From positions 1-60,943 of the forward strand of contig CANJRX010000013.1 in NCBI GenBank assembly GCA_947476895.1: a stretch of DNA of 60,943 nucleotides, in the 5' to 3' direction. The stretch is from Fidelibacterota bacterium (GTDB lineage: Bacteria > Pseudomonadota > Alphaproteobacteria > Rhodospirillales > Rhodospirillaceae). Both the position numbers and the translations under genes were made by a program. Below are positions 16,660-26,074 of the stretch, in pieces (the stretch's first letter is position 1; every line of letters starts with the position of its first letter). Under the pieces are notes generated by a model, which was not told the origin of the DNA, did not search any database, and saw only the letters and a list, made by a program, of their open reading frames with translations.

Positions 16660-18027
16660 GTGGGGAAATACGACTACGATCTCATTACCATCGGCGCTGG
16701 GTCCGGCGGCGTACGCGCGTCGCGCCTGGCCGGTAAATACGGCGCGAAAGTCGCAGTTATCGAAGAAAGCCGCTACGGCGGCACCTGCGTTATGCGCGGC
16801 TGCGTGCCCAAAAAGCTGCTCGTCATGGGCGCGCACTTCGCGCAGCATTTTGAAGACGCGGTCGGCTTTGGCTGGACGGTGCAGGGCGCCTCCCACGACT
16901 GGGGCGCCATGATCGCCGCTAAGAATAAAGAGTTGGATCGTCTAGATGGCATATACCAACGCCTGCTGCGCGACTCTCACGTCACGACAGTGGATGGGCG
17001 CGGCGTTGTCGCCGATCCCCATACCGTTGAAGTGAATGGCCAGCGCATGACGGCGGAAAAGATTCTAGTCGCGGTGGGCGGTTGGCCCATGATCCCGGAC
17101 TTTCCCGGCAAGGAACACGTCATCACGTCTAACGAAGCGCTGGATCTGCCGCAGCGTCCGAAGCGCGTAGTGATCATCGGCGGGGGTTATATTGCCGTGG
17201 AGTTCGCTGGCATCTTCAATGCGCTCGGCTCTGAAGTCACGCTGATCATTCGCTCTGGCCAAGTCCTGCGCGGTTTCGACCAGGATGTGCGTTCGACGTT
17301 GGCGGAAGAACTCGAAAAGACCGGCATCAAAATCCGCCGCGATTGCCGCATTCGTTCGGTTGAAAAACACGGCGCAGAATATTCCGTCATGTTCGATCTC
17401 GGCGACGAATGCATGGCCGATTGCGTGCTGGTCGCCACAGGCCGAACACCCAACACGGCGAGCCTCGGTCTCAAGGAAGCTGGCGTAAAGCTCAACGCCA
17501 AAGGTGCGGTGACGGTGGACGCTCAAAACCGCTCATCGGTCGAAAGTATCTTTGCTGTGGGCGATGTCACAGACCGTATCAACCTGACACCCGTCGCCAT
17601 CAACGAAGGCCGCATGTTCGCTGAGACGTTCTTCAACAAAAATCCCATGACGATGGATTACACCAACATCGCCTCGGCGGTGTTCAGCCAGCCGCCGGTG
17701 AGCGTCGTGGGCCTCTCGGAAGAAGAGGCGCGCAAGTCGCACAAAGTGCGCCTGTTCATTTCGCGCTTCCGGCCCATGAAGCACACGCTCTCGGGCCGCG
17801 AAGAACGCACCATGATGAAGCTGGTGGTGGACAAAGCCACCGACAAAGTCCTCGGCTGCCACATGGTGGGCGAAGACGCGCCCGAGATTATCCAGGGCCT
17901 CGCCGTCGCCCTCAAATGCGGCGCCACCAAAGCGCAGTTCGACGCCACCGTCGGCATTCACCCCACGGCTGCGGAAGAGTTCGTCACCATGCGTGATCCG
18001 GTGCCTGACAAGGAACCTGAGGCGTAG
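16660..18027 (+). CDS. gor: Glutathione-disulfide reductase
   Basis: A 455-residue flavoprotein disulfide reductase. It has the FAD motif GAGSGGVRASRLAGKYGA, the redox-active pair in GGTCVMRGCVPKK, the NADP-binding GGGYIAVEFA with downstream arginines, and the C-terminal His-Glu motif GIHPTAAEE. The CVMRGC form is usual for alphaproteobacterial Gor. It reduces glutathione disulfide with NADPH in the cytoplasm and supplies the two glutaredoxins encoded in this window. The start is GTG 16660, with GGGGGAG about 9 bases upstream. Confidence 0.92.
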   Translation: MGKYDYDLITIGAGSGGVRASRLAGKYGAKVAVIEESRYGGTCVMRGCVPKKLLVMGAHFAQHFEDAVGFGWTVQGASHDWGAMIAAKNKELDRLDGIYQRLLRDSHVTTVDGRGVVADPHTVEVNGQRMTAEKILVAVGGWPMIPDFPGKEHVITSNEALDLPQRPKRVVIIGGGYIAVEFAGIFNALGSEVTLIIRSGQVLRGFDQDVRSTLAEELEKTGIKIRRDCRIRSVEKHGAEYSVMFDLGDECMADCVLVATGRTPNTASLGLKEAGVKLNAKGAVTVDAQNRSSVESIFAVGDVTDRINLTPVAINEGRMFAETFFNKNPMTMDYTNIASAVFSQPPVSVVGLSEEEARKSHKVRLFISRFRPMKHTLSGREERTMMKLVVDKATDKVLGCHMVGEDAPEIIQGLAVALKCGATKAQFDATVGIHPTAAEEFVTMRDPVPDKEPEA

Positions 18028-18239
18028 TCTCCGCACCTTGCTTTCCGCGCCTTAGCCCCAATCTAGGGAAGGCGTCGTGATATCACCCCTATAAGCGGTA
18101 GACTCCGCGGTTTTCCTTGGATTTTCCGGGCTTTACCGGCTTTTTCCCTGGAAAACCCGGCTTTGAGTTATTATAGGGAACGTTCGATTTTTAACCCTTA
18201 GGGCCCATGCCGGTGCCCAGATAGATGAAGAGGCGCGCT

Positions 18240-19628
18240 ATGGCGGCCAAGTGGAGCAGAGAGAGCTGGCGGACAAAGCCTATCGTCCAGGTTCCGGAGT
18301 ATCCGGACCAGGCCGCGCTGACGGCTGTCGAAAAGCAGCTGCGCAGCTATCCGCCGTTGGTATTCGCGGGCGAGGCGCGTCGCCTTAAAGCCGCTTTGGC
18401 GAAAGTCTCCGAAGGCAACGCTTTCCTGCTGCAGGGCGGCGACTGTGCGGAAAGCTTTGCCGAATTCCACCCGGACAACATCCGCGACACGTTCCGCGTC
18501 ATGCTGCAGATGGCCGTGGTGCTGACTTTCGGCGCGGCGCTGCCGATCGTCAAAGTCGGCCGCATGGCCGGCCAGTTCGCTAAGCCGCGCTCGGCCTCCG
18601 ATGAAACCATCGACGGCGTAACGCTGCCCTCATATCGCGGCGACAACATCAACGGCATGGATTTCACGCCGGCCGCGCGCGTGCCTGATCCGCAGCGTAT
18701 GGTGCAGGCTTACAACCAGTCTGCCGCGACGCTGAACCTGCTGCGTGCTTTCGCGCAGGGCGGTTACGCCGATCTGCACAAGGTCCATCAATGGACGCTG
18801 GGCTTCATGGCGGATGCCGCGACTGGCGAGCGTTACAGCCGTTTCGCCGACCGCATCCAGGAAACACTCGAATTCATGGAAGCTTGCGGCTTGACCGGCG
18901 AAACCGTGCCGCAAATGCGCGAGACCGAGTTCTACACCTCGCACGAAGCGCTGCTGCTGCCTTACGAAGAAGCGCTGACCCGCAACGATTCCACCACCGG
19001 CCAGTGGTACGGCTGCTCGGCCCACATGCTGTGGCTGGGCGAGCGTACGCGCCAGCCCGATCACGCCCACGTCGAATTCATGCGCGGCATTCAGAACCCG
19101 GTCGGCGTCAAGATCGGTCCTAAGACCACGCCCGATGACTTGATGGCGCTGTGCGATGCTTTGAACCCGCAGAACGAAGCGGGCCGTCTCACGCTCATCA
19201 GCCGCATGGGCGCGGAACGCGTCGCTGAACATCTGCCGACATTGCTGCGCGCCATAACACGCGAAGGCCGCAAGGTTGTTTGGACCTGCGATCCTATGCA
19301 CGCCAATACGGTCAAAAGCTCGACGGGCTACAAAACCCGCCGCTTCGACGCTGTCTTGGCGGAAGTGCGCTCGTTCTTCGCGGTCCATCGCGCCGAAGGC
19401 ACGCATCCGGGCGGCGTGCATTTCGAAATGACCGGCCAGGATGTCACCGAATGCGTCGGTGGCACGCAAGCTGTATCGGAAGCCAGCCTCGGCGACCGTT
19501 ACCATACCCATTGCGATCCGCGCCTCAATGCCTCGCAGGCGCTGGAACTCGCCTTCCTTATCGCGGAAGCGCTGAAGGACGAACGGGTGCAACTCGGCAA
19601 GGACGCCCGTATCGTCGCTGCCCAATAG
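18240..19628 (+). CDS. aroG: Class II 3-deoxy-7-phosphoheptulonate (DAHP) synthase
   Basis: The 462-residue protein starts [20 protein letters not shown], matching the class II (plant-type) family start, so ATG 18240 is preferred to ATG 18225. Typical motifs are [39 protein letters not shown] and [14 protein letters not shown]. It condenses phosphoenolpyruvate and erythrose-4-phosphate, the first committed step of aromatic amino-acid synthesis. Class II enzymes lack sequence similarity to E. coli AroF/G/H. It is followed after 16 bases by nadE. Confidence 0.95.
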   Translation: MAAKWSRESWRTKPIVQVPEYPDQAALTAVEKQLRSYPPLVFAGEARRLKAALAKVSEGNAFLLQGGDCAESFAEFHPDNIRDTFRVMLQMAVVLTFGAALPIVKVGRMAGQFAKPRSASDETIDGVTLPSYRGDNINGMDFTPAARVPDPQRMVQAYNQSAATLNLLRAFAQGGYADLHKVHQWTLGFMADAATGERYSRFADRIQETLEFMEACGLTGETVPQMRETEFYTSHEALLLPYEEALTRNDSTTGQWYGCSAHMLWLGERTRQPDHAHVEFMRGIQNPVGVKIGPKTTPDDLMALCDALNPQNEAGRLTLISRMGAERVAEHLPTLLRAITREGRKVVWTCDPMHANTVKSSTGYKTRRFDAVLAEVRSFFAVHRAEGTHPGGVHFEMTGQDVTECVGGTQAVSEASLGDRYHTHCDPRLNASQALELAFLIAEALKDERVQLGKDARIVAAQ

Positions 19629-19644
19629 GCGTTGGGTAAGCGGC

Positions 19645-21315
19645 ATGACCGACGTTCTCAAGATTGCTCTTGCGCAGATCAATCCTACGGTCGGCGACGT
19701 TCAAGGCAACGTCGCGCTGATCAAGGCCGCGCGCGCCGAAGCTGCCAAAGCCGGCGCCGATCTTGTGGTGTTTCCTGAACTCAGCGTCAGCGGTTATCCA
19801 CCGGAAGACCTCGTCTATCGCAAAGCCTTTCTCGACGTCTGCGCGCGTGCGGTTGAAACGCTCACGGCCGTCACTGCCGATGGCGGACCGGGCATTATCG
19901 TCGGTGCGCCCTGGTCTGAAAAGGGCGAGACCTATAACACCGCGTTCTTGCTGGATGGCGGCAAAGCCGCCGGCCAGCGCTTCAAACATCATCTGCCGAA
20001 TTACGGCGTCTTCGATGAGGCGCGTGTGTTTACGCCAGGCCCAGTTCCGGGGCCGATGGTGTTTCGCGGCGTGCGCCTCGGCGTGATGATCTGCGAAGAC
20101 ATGTGGTTCGAGGACGTGGCCGAGACGTTGGCGGAATCCGGCGCAGAGCTGCTGATCGTACCCAACGGCTCGCCCTATGAACTTGATAAGCCTGACGTGC
20201 GCGTGACACACGCGGTGGCGCGCGTCAGCGAAACCAAATTGCCGTTGATCTATGTCAACCAAGTCGGTGGCCAGGATGATTTGGTGTTCGACGGTGGTTC
20301 ATTTGTGCTGAACACCAATAAGTCGCTCGCAGCACAGATGCCCTGGTGGCGCTCACAGATCACGCTTACGATCTGGGCTCGCGAGGGCAGCGCGTGGGTT
20401 TGTAAAGCCGAGCCACTCACGCCGCCCGGCGACCGCTTAGAGAATGTGTACCAGGCCATGGTCACGGCCTTGCGCGATTACGTCACGAAAAACAAATTCC
20501 CCGGCGTCGTGCTGGGCCTTTCCGGTGGCATCGATAGCGCGCTCGCGGCTGCGGTTGCGGCTGACGCCCTCGGTCCCGAGAAAGTCCACTGCGTCATGAT
20601 GCCGTCGCCCTATACCTCAGACGATAGCCTCGAGGATGCAGATTTGGTGGCGAAGCTTCTAGGCGTACGCCTTGACGACATCGATATCGGCCCTGCCATG
20701 CAGGCCTATTCCAATATGCTGGCGCCGATTTTTGTCGGCACCAATTCCGACATCACCGAAGAGAATTTGCAGTCACGCGCGCGCGGCGTGACCTTGATGG
20801 CCATCTCCAACAAGTTCGGCAAGATGGTGCTGTCCACCGGCAACAAAAGCGAAATGAGCACCGGCTACGCCACGCTCTACGGCGATATGTGCGGCGGTTA
20901 TGCGGTGCTAAAAGACGTCTACAAGACCACCGTCTTCGCCGTCTGCCGCTGGCGCAATGCTAATAAGCCCGCCGGCGCTTTGGGTCCCGACGGTGCTGTC
21001 ATGCCGGAGCGGGTTATTACCAAGCCGCCGACGGCCGAATTGAAGCCAAACCAAAAAGACCAGGACACGCTCCCGGCTTATGAAGTTTTGGATGGGATTC
21101 TCAAAGGTCTGATTGAAGGCCAGATGGGCGTGGACGCCGTCGCTGCCAAGGGTTTCGACCTTGCCGTGGTGCGCCGGGTGTACAAAATGCTCAAGACCGC
21201 CGAATACAAACGCCGCCAAGCGCCGCCGGGTGTGAAAATCACTCATATCGCTTTCGGCCGCGATTACCGCTATCCCATAACCAATGGATTTCAAGATGAA
21301 GGCGGTAAGGCTTGA
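19645..21315 (+). CDS. nadE: Glutamine-dependent NAD+ synthetase
   Basis: A 556-residue two-domain enzyme. The N-terminal nitrilase-like glutaminase (about 1-250) has Glu in VVFPELSVSG, Lys in KHHLPNYGVF and Cys in GVMICEDMWF. The C-terminal synthetase has the ATP loop LSGGIDSALAAAV and the STGNKSE motif. It makes NAD+ from deamido-NAD+, ATP and glutamine as the last step of NAD synthesis. It is probably transcribed with the DAHP synthase gene. Confidence 0.96.
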   Translation: MTDVLKIALAQINPTVGDVQGNVALIKAARAEAAKAGADLVVFPELSVSGYPPEDLVYRKAFLDVCARAVETLTAVTADGGPGIIVGAPWSEKGETYNTAFLLDGGKAAGQRFKHHLPNYGVFDEARVFTPGPVPGPMVFRGVRLGVMICEDMWFEDVAETLAESGAELLIVPNGSPYELDKPDVRVTHAVARVSETKLPLIYVNQVGGQDDLVFDGGSFVLNTNKSLAAQMPWWRSQITLTIWAREGSAWVCKAEPLTPPGDRLENVYQAMVTALRDYVTKNKFPGVVLGLSGGIDSALAAAVAADALGPEKVHCVMMPSPYTSDDSLEDADLVAKLLGVRLDDIDIGPAMQAYSNMLAPIFVGTNSDITEENLQSRARGVTLMAISNKFGKMVLSTGNKSEMSTGYATLYGDMCGGYAVLKDVYKTTVFAVCRWRNANKPAGALGPDGAVMPERVITKPPTAELKPNQKDQDTLPAYEVLDGILKGLIEGQMGVDAVAAKGFDLAVVRRVYKMLKTAEYKRRQAPPGVKITHIAFGRDYRYPITNGFQDEGGKA

Positions 21316-21334
21316 AGCCCGCATCCCCACAATC

Positions 21335-21458
21335 GTCACCCTCGGGCTTGACCCGAGGGTCCAGGATTGCAAGGTTCTGGCCTCACAAGTAATCCAGGTG
21401 GACGCTGCATGTTTTAATGCCCGCCACCCTGGATCCTCGGAACAAGTCCGAGGATGAC
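21335..21458. repeat. Inverted pair of palindromic intergenic repeats
   Basis: Copy 1 (21335-21366) contains CCCTCGGGCTTGACCCGAGGG, which is itself a hairpin. Copy 2 (21428-21458) is the same element on the opposite strand, with CCTCGGACTTGTTCCGAGG. Both share GTCA(C/T)CCTCGG, then CTTG, then CCGAGG(G/A)TCCAGG. The pair flanks about 60 unmatched bases between nadE and glnS, so the transcript could form one large hairpin. This element type is common between genes in several alphaproteobacterial groups. Confidence 0.75.
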
Positions 21459-21491
21459 ATCTGAGTAGATTGCGAAGTTCTAGGAAATTTT

Positions 21492-23183
21492 ATGTCTGAA
21501 AAAACCGCATCCACCGCAGAGGCGCCAGACACAGTTGCTGCCACCGGCACAGTGGGAAATTTCTTGTGGAACCTCGTGGAGAGTGACCTGGCTTCAGGTA
21601 AGCATAAAGGCGTGGTCACGCGCTTTCCGCCCGAGCCCAACGGCTATCTGCACATTGGCCACGCCAAGGCGATCTACATCAACTTCGGTATCGCCAAGGA
21701 ATTCGGTGGCCGCTGTCACTTGCGCTTCGATGACACCAACCCGGTCAAGGAAGAGCAGGAATACATTGATTCCATCCAACGCGATGTGCGTTGGCTCGGC
21801 TACGACTGGGGCCAGCACCTGTACTATGCCTCGGATTATTTCGAGCAACTTTACACCTGGGCTGAACACCTGATCTCAACCGGTAAAGCTTATATCGACG
21901 ATCAAAGCGCCGACGACATCCGCAACAATCGCGGTACGTTGACCGCACCCGGTAAGAACAGTCCGTTCCGCGACCGTAGCGCCGAGGAAAACCTCGATCT
22001 GTTCCGCCGCATGCGGAAGGGCGAATTCCCCAACGGCACACGCGTACTCCGCGCCAAGATCGACATGGCCTCCGGCAACATCAATCTGCGCGACCCAGTG
22101 ATCTACCGCATTCTGCATGCGCATCATCCGCGCACGGGCGACGCCTGGTGCATCTATCCCAATTACGACTTCGCCCACGGCCAGTCGGACTCCATCGAGC
22201 ATGTGACGCATTCGCTGTGCTCGCTGGAATTCGAAGACCACAAGCCGCTGTACGAATGGCTGCTGGCCAACATGCCGGTGCCGTCGTTCCCGAAGCAGAC
22301 TGAATTCGCACGTCTCAACATTACCTACACCATTCTCTCAAAACGCCATCTCACCCAGTTTGTGCGCGATAAGCATGTGCGTGGCTGGGACGATCCGCGT
22401 ATGCCGACCATAGCCGGGCTGCGCCGACGCGGCGTGCCGCCGGAAGCGCTGCTCGATTTTGTGAAGCGCGCCGGTGTCTCACGCGCCAACGCCGTCGTCG
22501 AAATCGCGATGTTCGATGCCGCCGTGCGTGAATATCTCAATAAGTCGGCATCGCGCTATATGGCTGTGCTGCGCCCGCTTAAGGTCGTCATCGAGAATTA
22601 TCCCGAAGGTGCCGGTGAAGAACTCGAAGCCGTCAATAATCCCGAAGATCCCGCCGCCGGCTCGCGCAAAGTGCCTTTCAGCCGCGAGCTTTACATTGAG
22701 CAAGACGACTTCATGGAGAACCCGCCGAAGAAATTCTTCCGGCTGTCTCCGGGCATGGAGGTACGTTTGCGCTACGCGTACTTCATCACCTGCCGCGAAG
22801 CCGTGAAGGACGCCGCCGGCAATGTGATCGAACTGCGCTGCACCTACGATCCCGCCACCAAAGGCGGCAACGCCCCCGACGGCCGCAAGGTCAAAGCCAC
22901 CATGCACTGGGTCTCGGCCGCCCATGCCGTGCCCGCGGAAGTACGGCTTTATAATCCGCTGTTCCTACGTCCCGATCCGGGTGCGGACGGCGATCCGGTG
23001 AAGGATCTCAATCCCGACTCGCTGGAAATCATCGAAGGCAAACTCGAACCCGCCCTTAAAGACGCCAAAGTAGGCGAAACCGTGCAGTTCGAACGCCTCG
23101 GTTACTTCTGCCGCGATACGGATTCAGGCCTGATCTTCAACCGCACCGTTGGTCTGCGCGACGCTTACGCCAAGGCGCAATAA
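21492..23183 (+). CDS. glnS: Glutaminyl-tRNA synthetase
   Basis: The 563-residue class I synthetase has the HIGH-type motif [14 protein letters not shown] and the KMSKS-equivalent ILSKRHL, followed by the GlnRS anticodon-binding beta-barrels. [14 protein letters not shown] is diagnostic of GlnRS rather than GluRS. It charges tRNA-Gln directly. Most alphaproteobacteria make Gln-tRNA with a non-discriminating GluRS and GatCAB, so its presence suggests ancient horizontal gain. ATG 21492 has AGGA at the right distance. Confidence 0.95.
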   Translation: MSEKTASTAEAPDTVAATGTVGNFLWNLVESDLASGKHKGVVTRFPPEPNGYLHIGHAKAIYINFGIAKEFGGRCHLRFDDTNPVKEEQEYIDSIQRDVRWLGYDWGQHLYYASDYFEQLYTWAEHLISTGKAYIDDQSADDIRNNRGTLTAPGKNSPFRDRSAEENLDLFRRMRKGEFPNGTRVLRAKIDMASGNINLRDPVIYRILHAHHPRTGDAWCIYPNYDFAHGQSDSIEHVTHSLCSLEFEDHKPLYEWLLANMPVPSFPKQTEFARLNITYTILSKRHLTQFVRDKHVRGWDDPRMPTIAGLRRRGVPPEALLDFVKRAGVSRANAVVEIAMFDAAVREYLNKSASRYMAVLRPLKVVIENYPEGAGEELEAVNNPEDPAAGSRKVPFSRELYIEQDDFMENPPKKFFRLSPGMEVRLRYAYFITCREAVKDAAGNVIELRCTYDPATKGGNAPDGRKVKATMHWVSAAHAVPAEVRLYNPLFLRPDPGADGDPVKDLNPDSLEIIEGKLEPALKDAKVGETVQFERLGYFCRDTDSGLIFNRTVGLRDAYAKAQ

Positions 23184-23271
23184 CTCCCGCACCGCGCGAG
23201 CCTGCCTTTATTCTCCCCGCGTCAAACGCCGCAACTTCTTGCGCCGGTTAGTTGCAACCGGAGGGTTGCCC

Positions 23272-23316
23272 ATGCGTTTATGGGACGGGGATTGGGATCT
23301 GGCTCGCGTTGCGTAA
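23272..23316 (+). CDS. Possible 14-residue leader ORF
   Basis: ATG 23272 follows GGAGGG by 5 bases and opens a frame of 14 codons reading MRLWDGDWDLARVA, ending 10 bases before the start of the 104-residue protein. Just upstream, CCGGTT and AACCGG can form a small hairpin. Two tryptophans make an attenuator thinkable, but the downstream gene is not a known biosynthetic gene. It could be chance. Confidence 0.25.
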   Translation: MRLWDGDWDLARVA

Positions 23317-23325
23317 GGGAGAGCG

Positions 23326-23640
23326 ATGACCCACAATAAAGATGTCTCATTATCCACAGCCAAAGCGCTGAAAGCGGAATCTGAGCAAAATGGCCTTTAT
23401 TTCAATACGGCGACGCTCGCGCGTTTCATGCGCGCGAACTACGGGGCCGACGCCGCTAAAGAGGCGCAGCGCCACGTCCTTGTCTACGAGCAGATTAAGG
23501 AACCGGAACTCGTCGGGATATGGAAGCGGGTGGTCGCTCATATCATGGGTGTCGAGATTGTCGAGGACCCGCGCCGCGTTGTTAAAGCCGCGAAGCCATT
23601 AGTCGGGAAACCGCTGAGCGTGAAGGTCGAGAAGCTCTGA
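23326..23640 (+). CDS. Hypothetical protein, 104 residues
   Basis: I do not recognise this family. The gene has a good ribosome site (AAGGGAG) and codon use like its neighbours, so it is probably real. The protein is soluble with no signal peptide or membrane span. It starts with a polar stretch, then a helix-rich centre (FMRANYGADAAKEAQRH, then VGIWKRVVAHIMG) and a basic valine/lysine-rich tail. It stands alone between glnS and a more AT-rich islet. Confidence 0.65.
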   Translation: MTHNKDVSLSTAKALKAESEQNGLYFNTATLARFMRANYGADAAKEAQRHVLVYEQIKEPELVGIWKRVVAHIMGVEIVEDPRRVVKAAKPLVGKPLSVKVEKL

Positions 23641-23747
23641 GCTGTGAAGTAATCGTACCTGGTACAATTAATTTCTCAAAGAAAACGGATTACAAAAGAA
23701 AGCGGGGCCTCCCTGCGGAAGTCCGTTTCATCAGAAAAACGTCGCTC

Positions 23748-24446
23748 CTATTTTATTGGTTTGACGAGTTTTGCGATTTGTTCAACCAGGTGATCGGCCG
23801 TCCGCCTGTTTTTCATATGCACGTAGGCGCCGATGGTGAGGCCGCTGCCCATGAAGTCATCCCCGTTAGGATCGGCAGCCGGTTTGTAGGCAAGAAGCCC
23901 TTTGGTGTACCGATCACCAGCAACGTCTTCGCGGGTGCAGGCCACCGTATCCAAGCCTAAAATAACCTTACCTGCGCGCGTGATAGATACAGGCGCGTTT
24001 GAAGCAGATGGGCCACTGCCTTTCGAGGCCGCACGATATGCAGGACAAAAAACGGTGTCCCACTTTTTGATATAATCGTCCCGGATTTCAGTCGTTAGCG
24101 GCGTGTCTGTGAAGGGAGCAATAACCACAAAATCGGGCATATCGTCCCATGCCGTATTCATCGCGAGACCTTCACATCGCTCGCTTGGGTCGAGAAGCAC
24201 GAAATACCAAAGCAAACTAGAATAGCTATCCGCGATGCTACACATGTGAAAGCCGGCCGGCACATCTATAAGCAAATTGTATCTACCTGCCTCATAAGGT
24301 GTTTTGAATGTGGCCCAGTGGGGATTTGGTTCTCTGCCAGACGACACAGGCTCGGCGGCGATGGCAGACATGCACTGGCATGCTCCCACCACCACGAACA
24401 GGCCGAGAAGCAGAATTGCCGCACGTTTTAACGCGTCTGTTGCCAT
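23748..24446 (-). CDS. Hypothetical exported protein, 232 residues
   Basis: The N-terminus has a signal peptide (about 1-31, hydrophobic core AILLLGLFVVVGA, ending AIAAEPV). Cysteines in the leader make a lipoprotein possible, but no clean lipobox is seen. The mature part has several Cys and Trp residues and no family I recognise. It overlaps the end of the upstream gene by 19 bases, so the two are translated together. The DNA here is more AT-rich than the flanks, which hints at acquired sequence. Confidence 0.6.
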   Translation of the reverse strand: MATDALKRAAILLLGLFVVVGACQCMSAIAAEPVSSGREPNPHWATFKTPYEAGRYNLLIDVPAGFHMCSIADSYSSLLWYFVLLDPSERCEGLAMNTAWDDMPDFVVIAPFTDTPLTTEIRDDYIKKWDTVFCPAYRAASKGSGPSASNAPVSITRAGKVILGLDTVACTREDVAGDRYTKGLLAYKPAADPNGDDFMGSGLTIGAYVHMKNRRTADHLVEQIAKLVKPIK

Positions 24447-25456
24447 ATTGGTAAACGGTGATCCACAGTGTTGATAAGACTATCAACCCAGGGCGCGTAA
24501 CCGCCCTCCCGGACAGAGTTAAACATGTTCTTCCCGTCTCGCGTATTGACGAGTTCGTTTAGGAAGTCATTTGCTTCGGTCTTTCCCTGCAGACGAGAAT
24601 ACCAATGTGACCTGCGAAAAGCATCAATGGCCGAGTCCCAATCTGGATAGTTCAAAGGTTTTTCATTCACGCTCATGCCGAACAGATTGTTTTGCCCCTG
24701 CGGCCTTCCCCAATTGCTCTCTCCTGCTGCCAGGCCAATTAAGAAATTAGGTGCCACGTGCATTTCGTCTGCCAGGGCCGTAAGCCGATCACGGTGGGCA
24801 TCAAAAAATGCATTAACGTGATCCGTATTTGTGGGGCGGAGACGACTAGGTGAACCTGGCAGTCCCACTGTCGTGGGGCCGCCAAAGGTGTAAGTTTGCG
24901 GTGCCCTAAAGTTTGGCATTTTATTAACTTTTGGCAGCGGGGGTGCGGTACTGACGACTTCACCAATGGGCGGGCCGTTGTATACATAAGGCGATCCGCC
25001 ACGATCCTCGGTCCGGTCTGTGCCTCCGAAATTGTCTTTGTTGCCGAAGAATGTGTCCGGGGCGATTCCTCCAGCATTAACACCAATCCACTCCATTCCC
25101 TGCGGATCAAACCGATCATCGCCATCATCGAATTGATCTTGCGCCGAGCCAAACTCTGCCACACCTGTATTTGGATTGATGCTGTTCTTAGGACTGCCCA
25201 CCCGTAGGCGATCGAACGGAATGTTCTGAAACGCCGCTGTGCGGCGTAGAACGTCGAGCACTTCGGGGCTTTGAAGCGCTGCCGGCACGACAAGCTCGCC
25301 TAAAGAAACGTGAGCGATCTCGGTATCTTCACCGCGACCCGCTGCCGCCAGTTCTTGCGCCTTGCGCACGCGTTCCTTCATACGCTTCTTCTCAAGCTCT
25401 ACGGCTTGTTGGCGCGTGAGGGCGCCGGGACTATTATTGCGAAAAAGTTCTGTCAT
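24428..25456 (-). CDS. Glucosaminidase-like protein with phage-type N-terminal region
   Basis: A 342-residue protein with no signal peptide. The C-terminal 130 residues resemble a glucosaminidase or lysozyme-like domain: a catalytic-type Glu in IGLAAGESNWGR, then NNLFGMS and an aromatic-rich YPDWDSAIDAFRRSHWYSR. Residues about 48-105 (ELVVPAALQSPEVLDVL, then NPNTGVAEFG) resemble a short domain seen in several alphaproteobacterial phage-related or surface proteins. It starts after TAGGAG and is translationally coupled to the exported protein. A role in cell-wall cleavage is inferred. Confidence 0.6.
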   Translation of the reverse strand: MTELFRNNSPGALTRQQAVELEKKRMKERVRKAQELAAAGRGEDTEIAHVSLGELVVPAALQSPEVLDVLRRTAAFQNIPFDRLRVGSPKNSINPNTGVAEFGSAQDQFDDGDDRFDPQGMEWIGVNAGGIAPDTFFGNKDNFGGTDRTEDRGGSPYVYNGPPIGEVVSTAPPLPKVNKMPNFRAPQTYTFGGPTTVGLPGSPSRLRPTNTDHVNAFFDAHRDRLTALADEMHVAPNFLIGLAAGESNWGRPQGQNNLFGMSVNEKPLNYPDWDSAIDAFRRSHWYSRLQGKTEANDFLNELVNTRDGKNMFNSVREGGYAPWVDSLINTVDHRLPIWQQTR

Positions 25457-25657
25457 CTGAATCTCCTATTACCCGTGCCCATGCACGCGCGATTCAGTGT
25501 GGATTTTTGAAATCTCAAAACAAGGGCACTGGGGTTGCGAAAGTCCGGGTCTTCCCAGAATGCACAAATGAAACCAGGGCTTAGTTCAAAGCACTTGCGC
25601 TTTTGCGATGAAGTTGTCAGTACCAGGGTATGCTTTCTGCTCGCAAAGGTTCTGGCC

Positions 25658-26068
25658 ATGTCCTCCATTTATGTCGCCTTCAGTCCCGCCATGCAGGAAT
25701 GGGGTTCCGACGTCGGCGTCAGCAAACATCTTTATAAAGGCGGCTTCACCGACGAAGATCCGAAGGACGCGGTCAAAGCTTTGAACGATGAAGCTTACGC
25801 CGGGCAGAAGGACTGGGAATTGGCCGGCGCGCGCGAGGTCGCCGGTCTCGATGCCGCAACATTCGCCACGCGTTTGACCGAGCGGCAGAAAGCCATCGAC
25901 CCGCTTTATTATCCGAAGATCAGGGGCGCCAAAGACATCGTGAAGCTCGATCAGCGCAAGATCGAGGCCAACATCGTTATCAAGCGCACGATGGAAGGCC
26001 GCGATTCCAAAGTGCCCAAGCTGACACCGGCCCTGGTGGCCGACTTTGTCCTCGATAGCTTGATTTAA
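25658..26068 (+). CDS. Conserved hypothetical protein, 136 residues
   Basis: The likely start is ATG 25658 (MSSIYVAFSPAMQEWGSDVG), because the earlier in-frame region has unlike codon use. The protein is soluble and rich in charged helices, with DWELAGAREVAGL and IDPLYYPKIRGAKDIVKLD as the most distinctive stretches. I believe similar small proteins occur in other alphaproteobacteria, but no function is known to me. It converges on the GT61 gene with 6 bases between. Confidence 0.65.
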   Translation: MSSIYVAFSPAMQEWGSDVGVSKHLYKGGFTDEDPKDAVKALNDEAYAGQKDWELAGAREVAGLDAATFATRLTERQKAIDPLYYPKIRGAKDIVKLDQRKIEANIVIKRTMEGRDSKVPKLTPALVADFVLDSLI

Positions 26069-26074
26069 GCGCTT

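Noticed and set aside
23650-25660. Prophage
   Set aside because: Only one gene has a phage-like segment; there is no integrase, capsid, terminase or attachment-site duplication.
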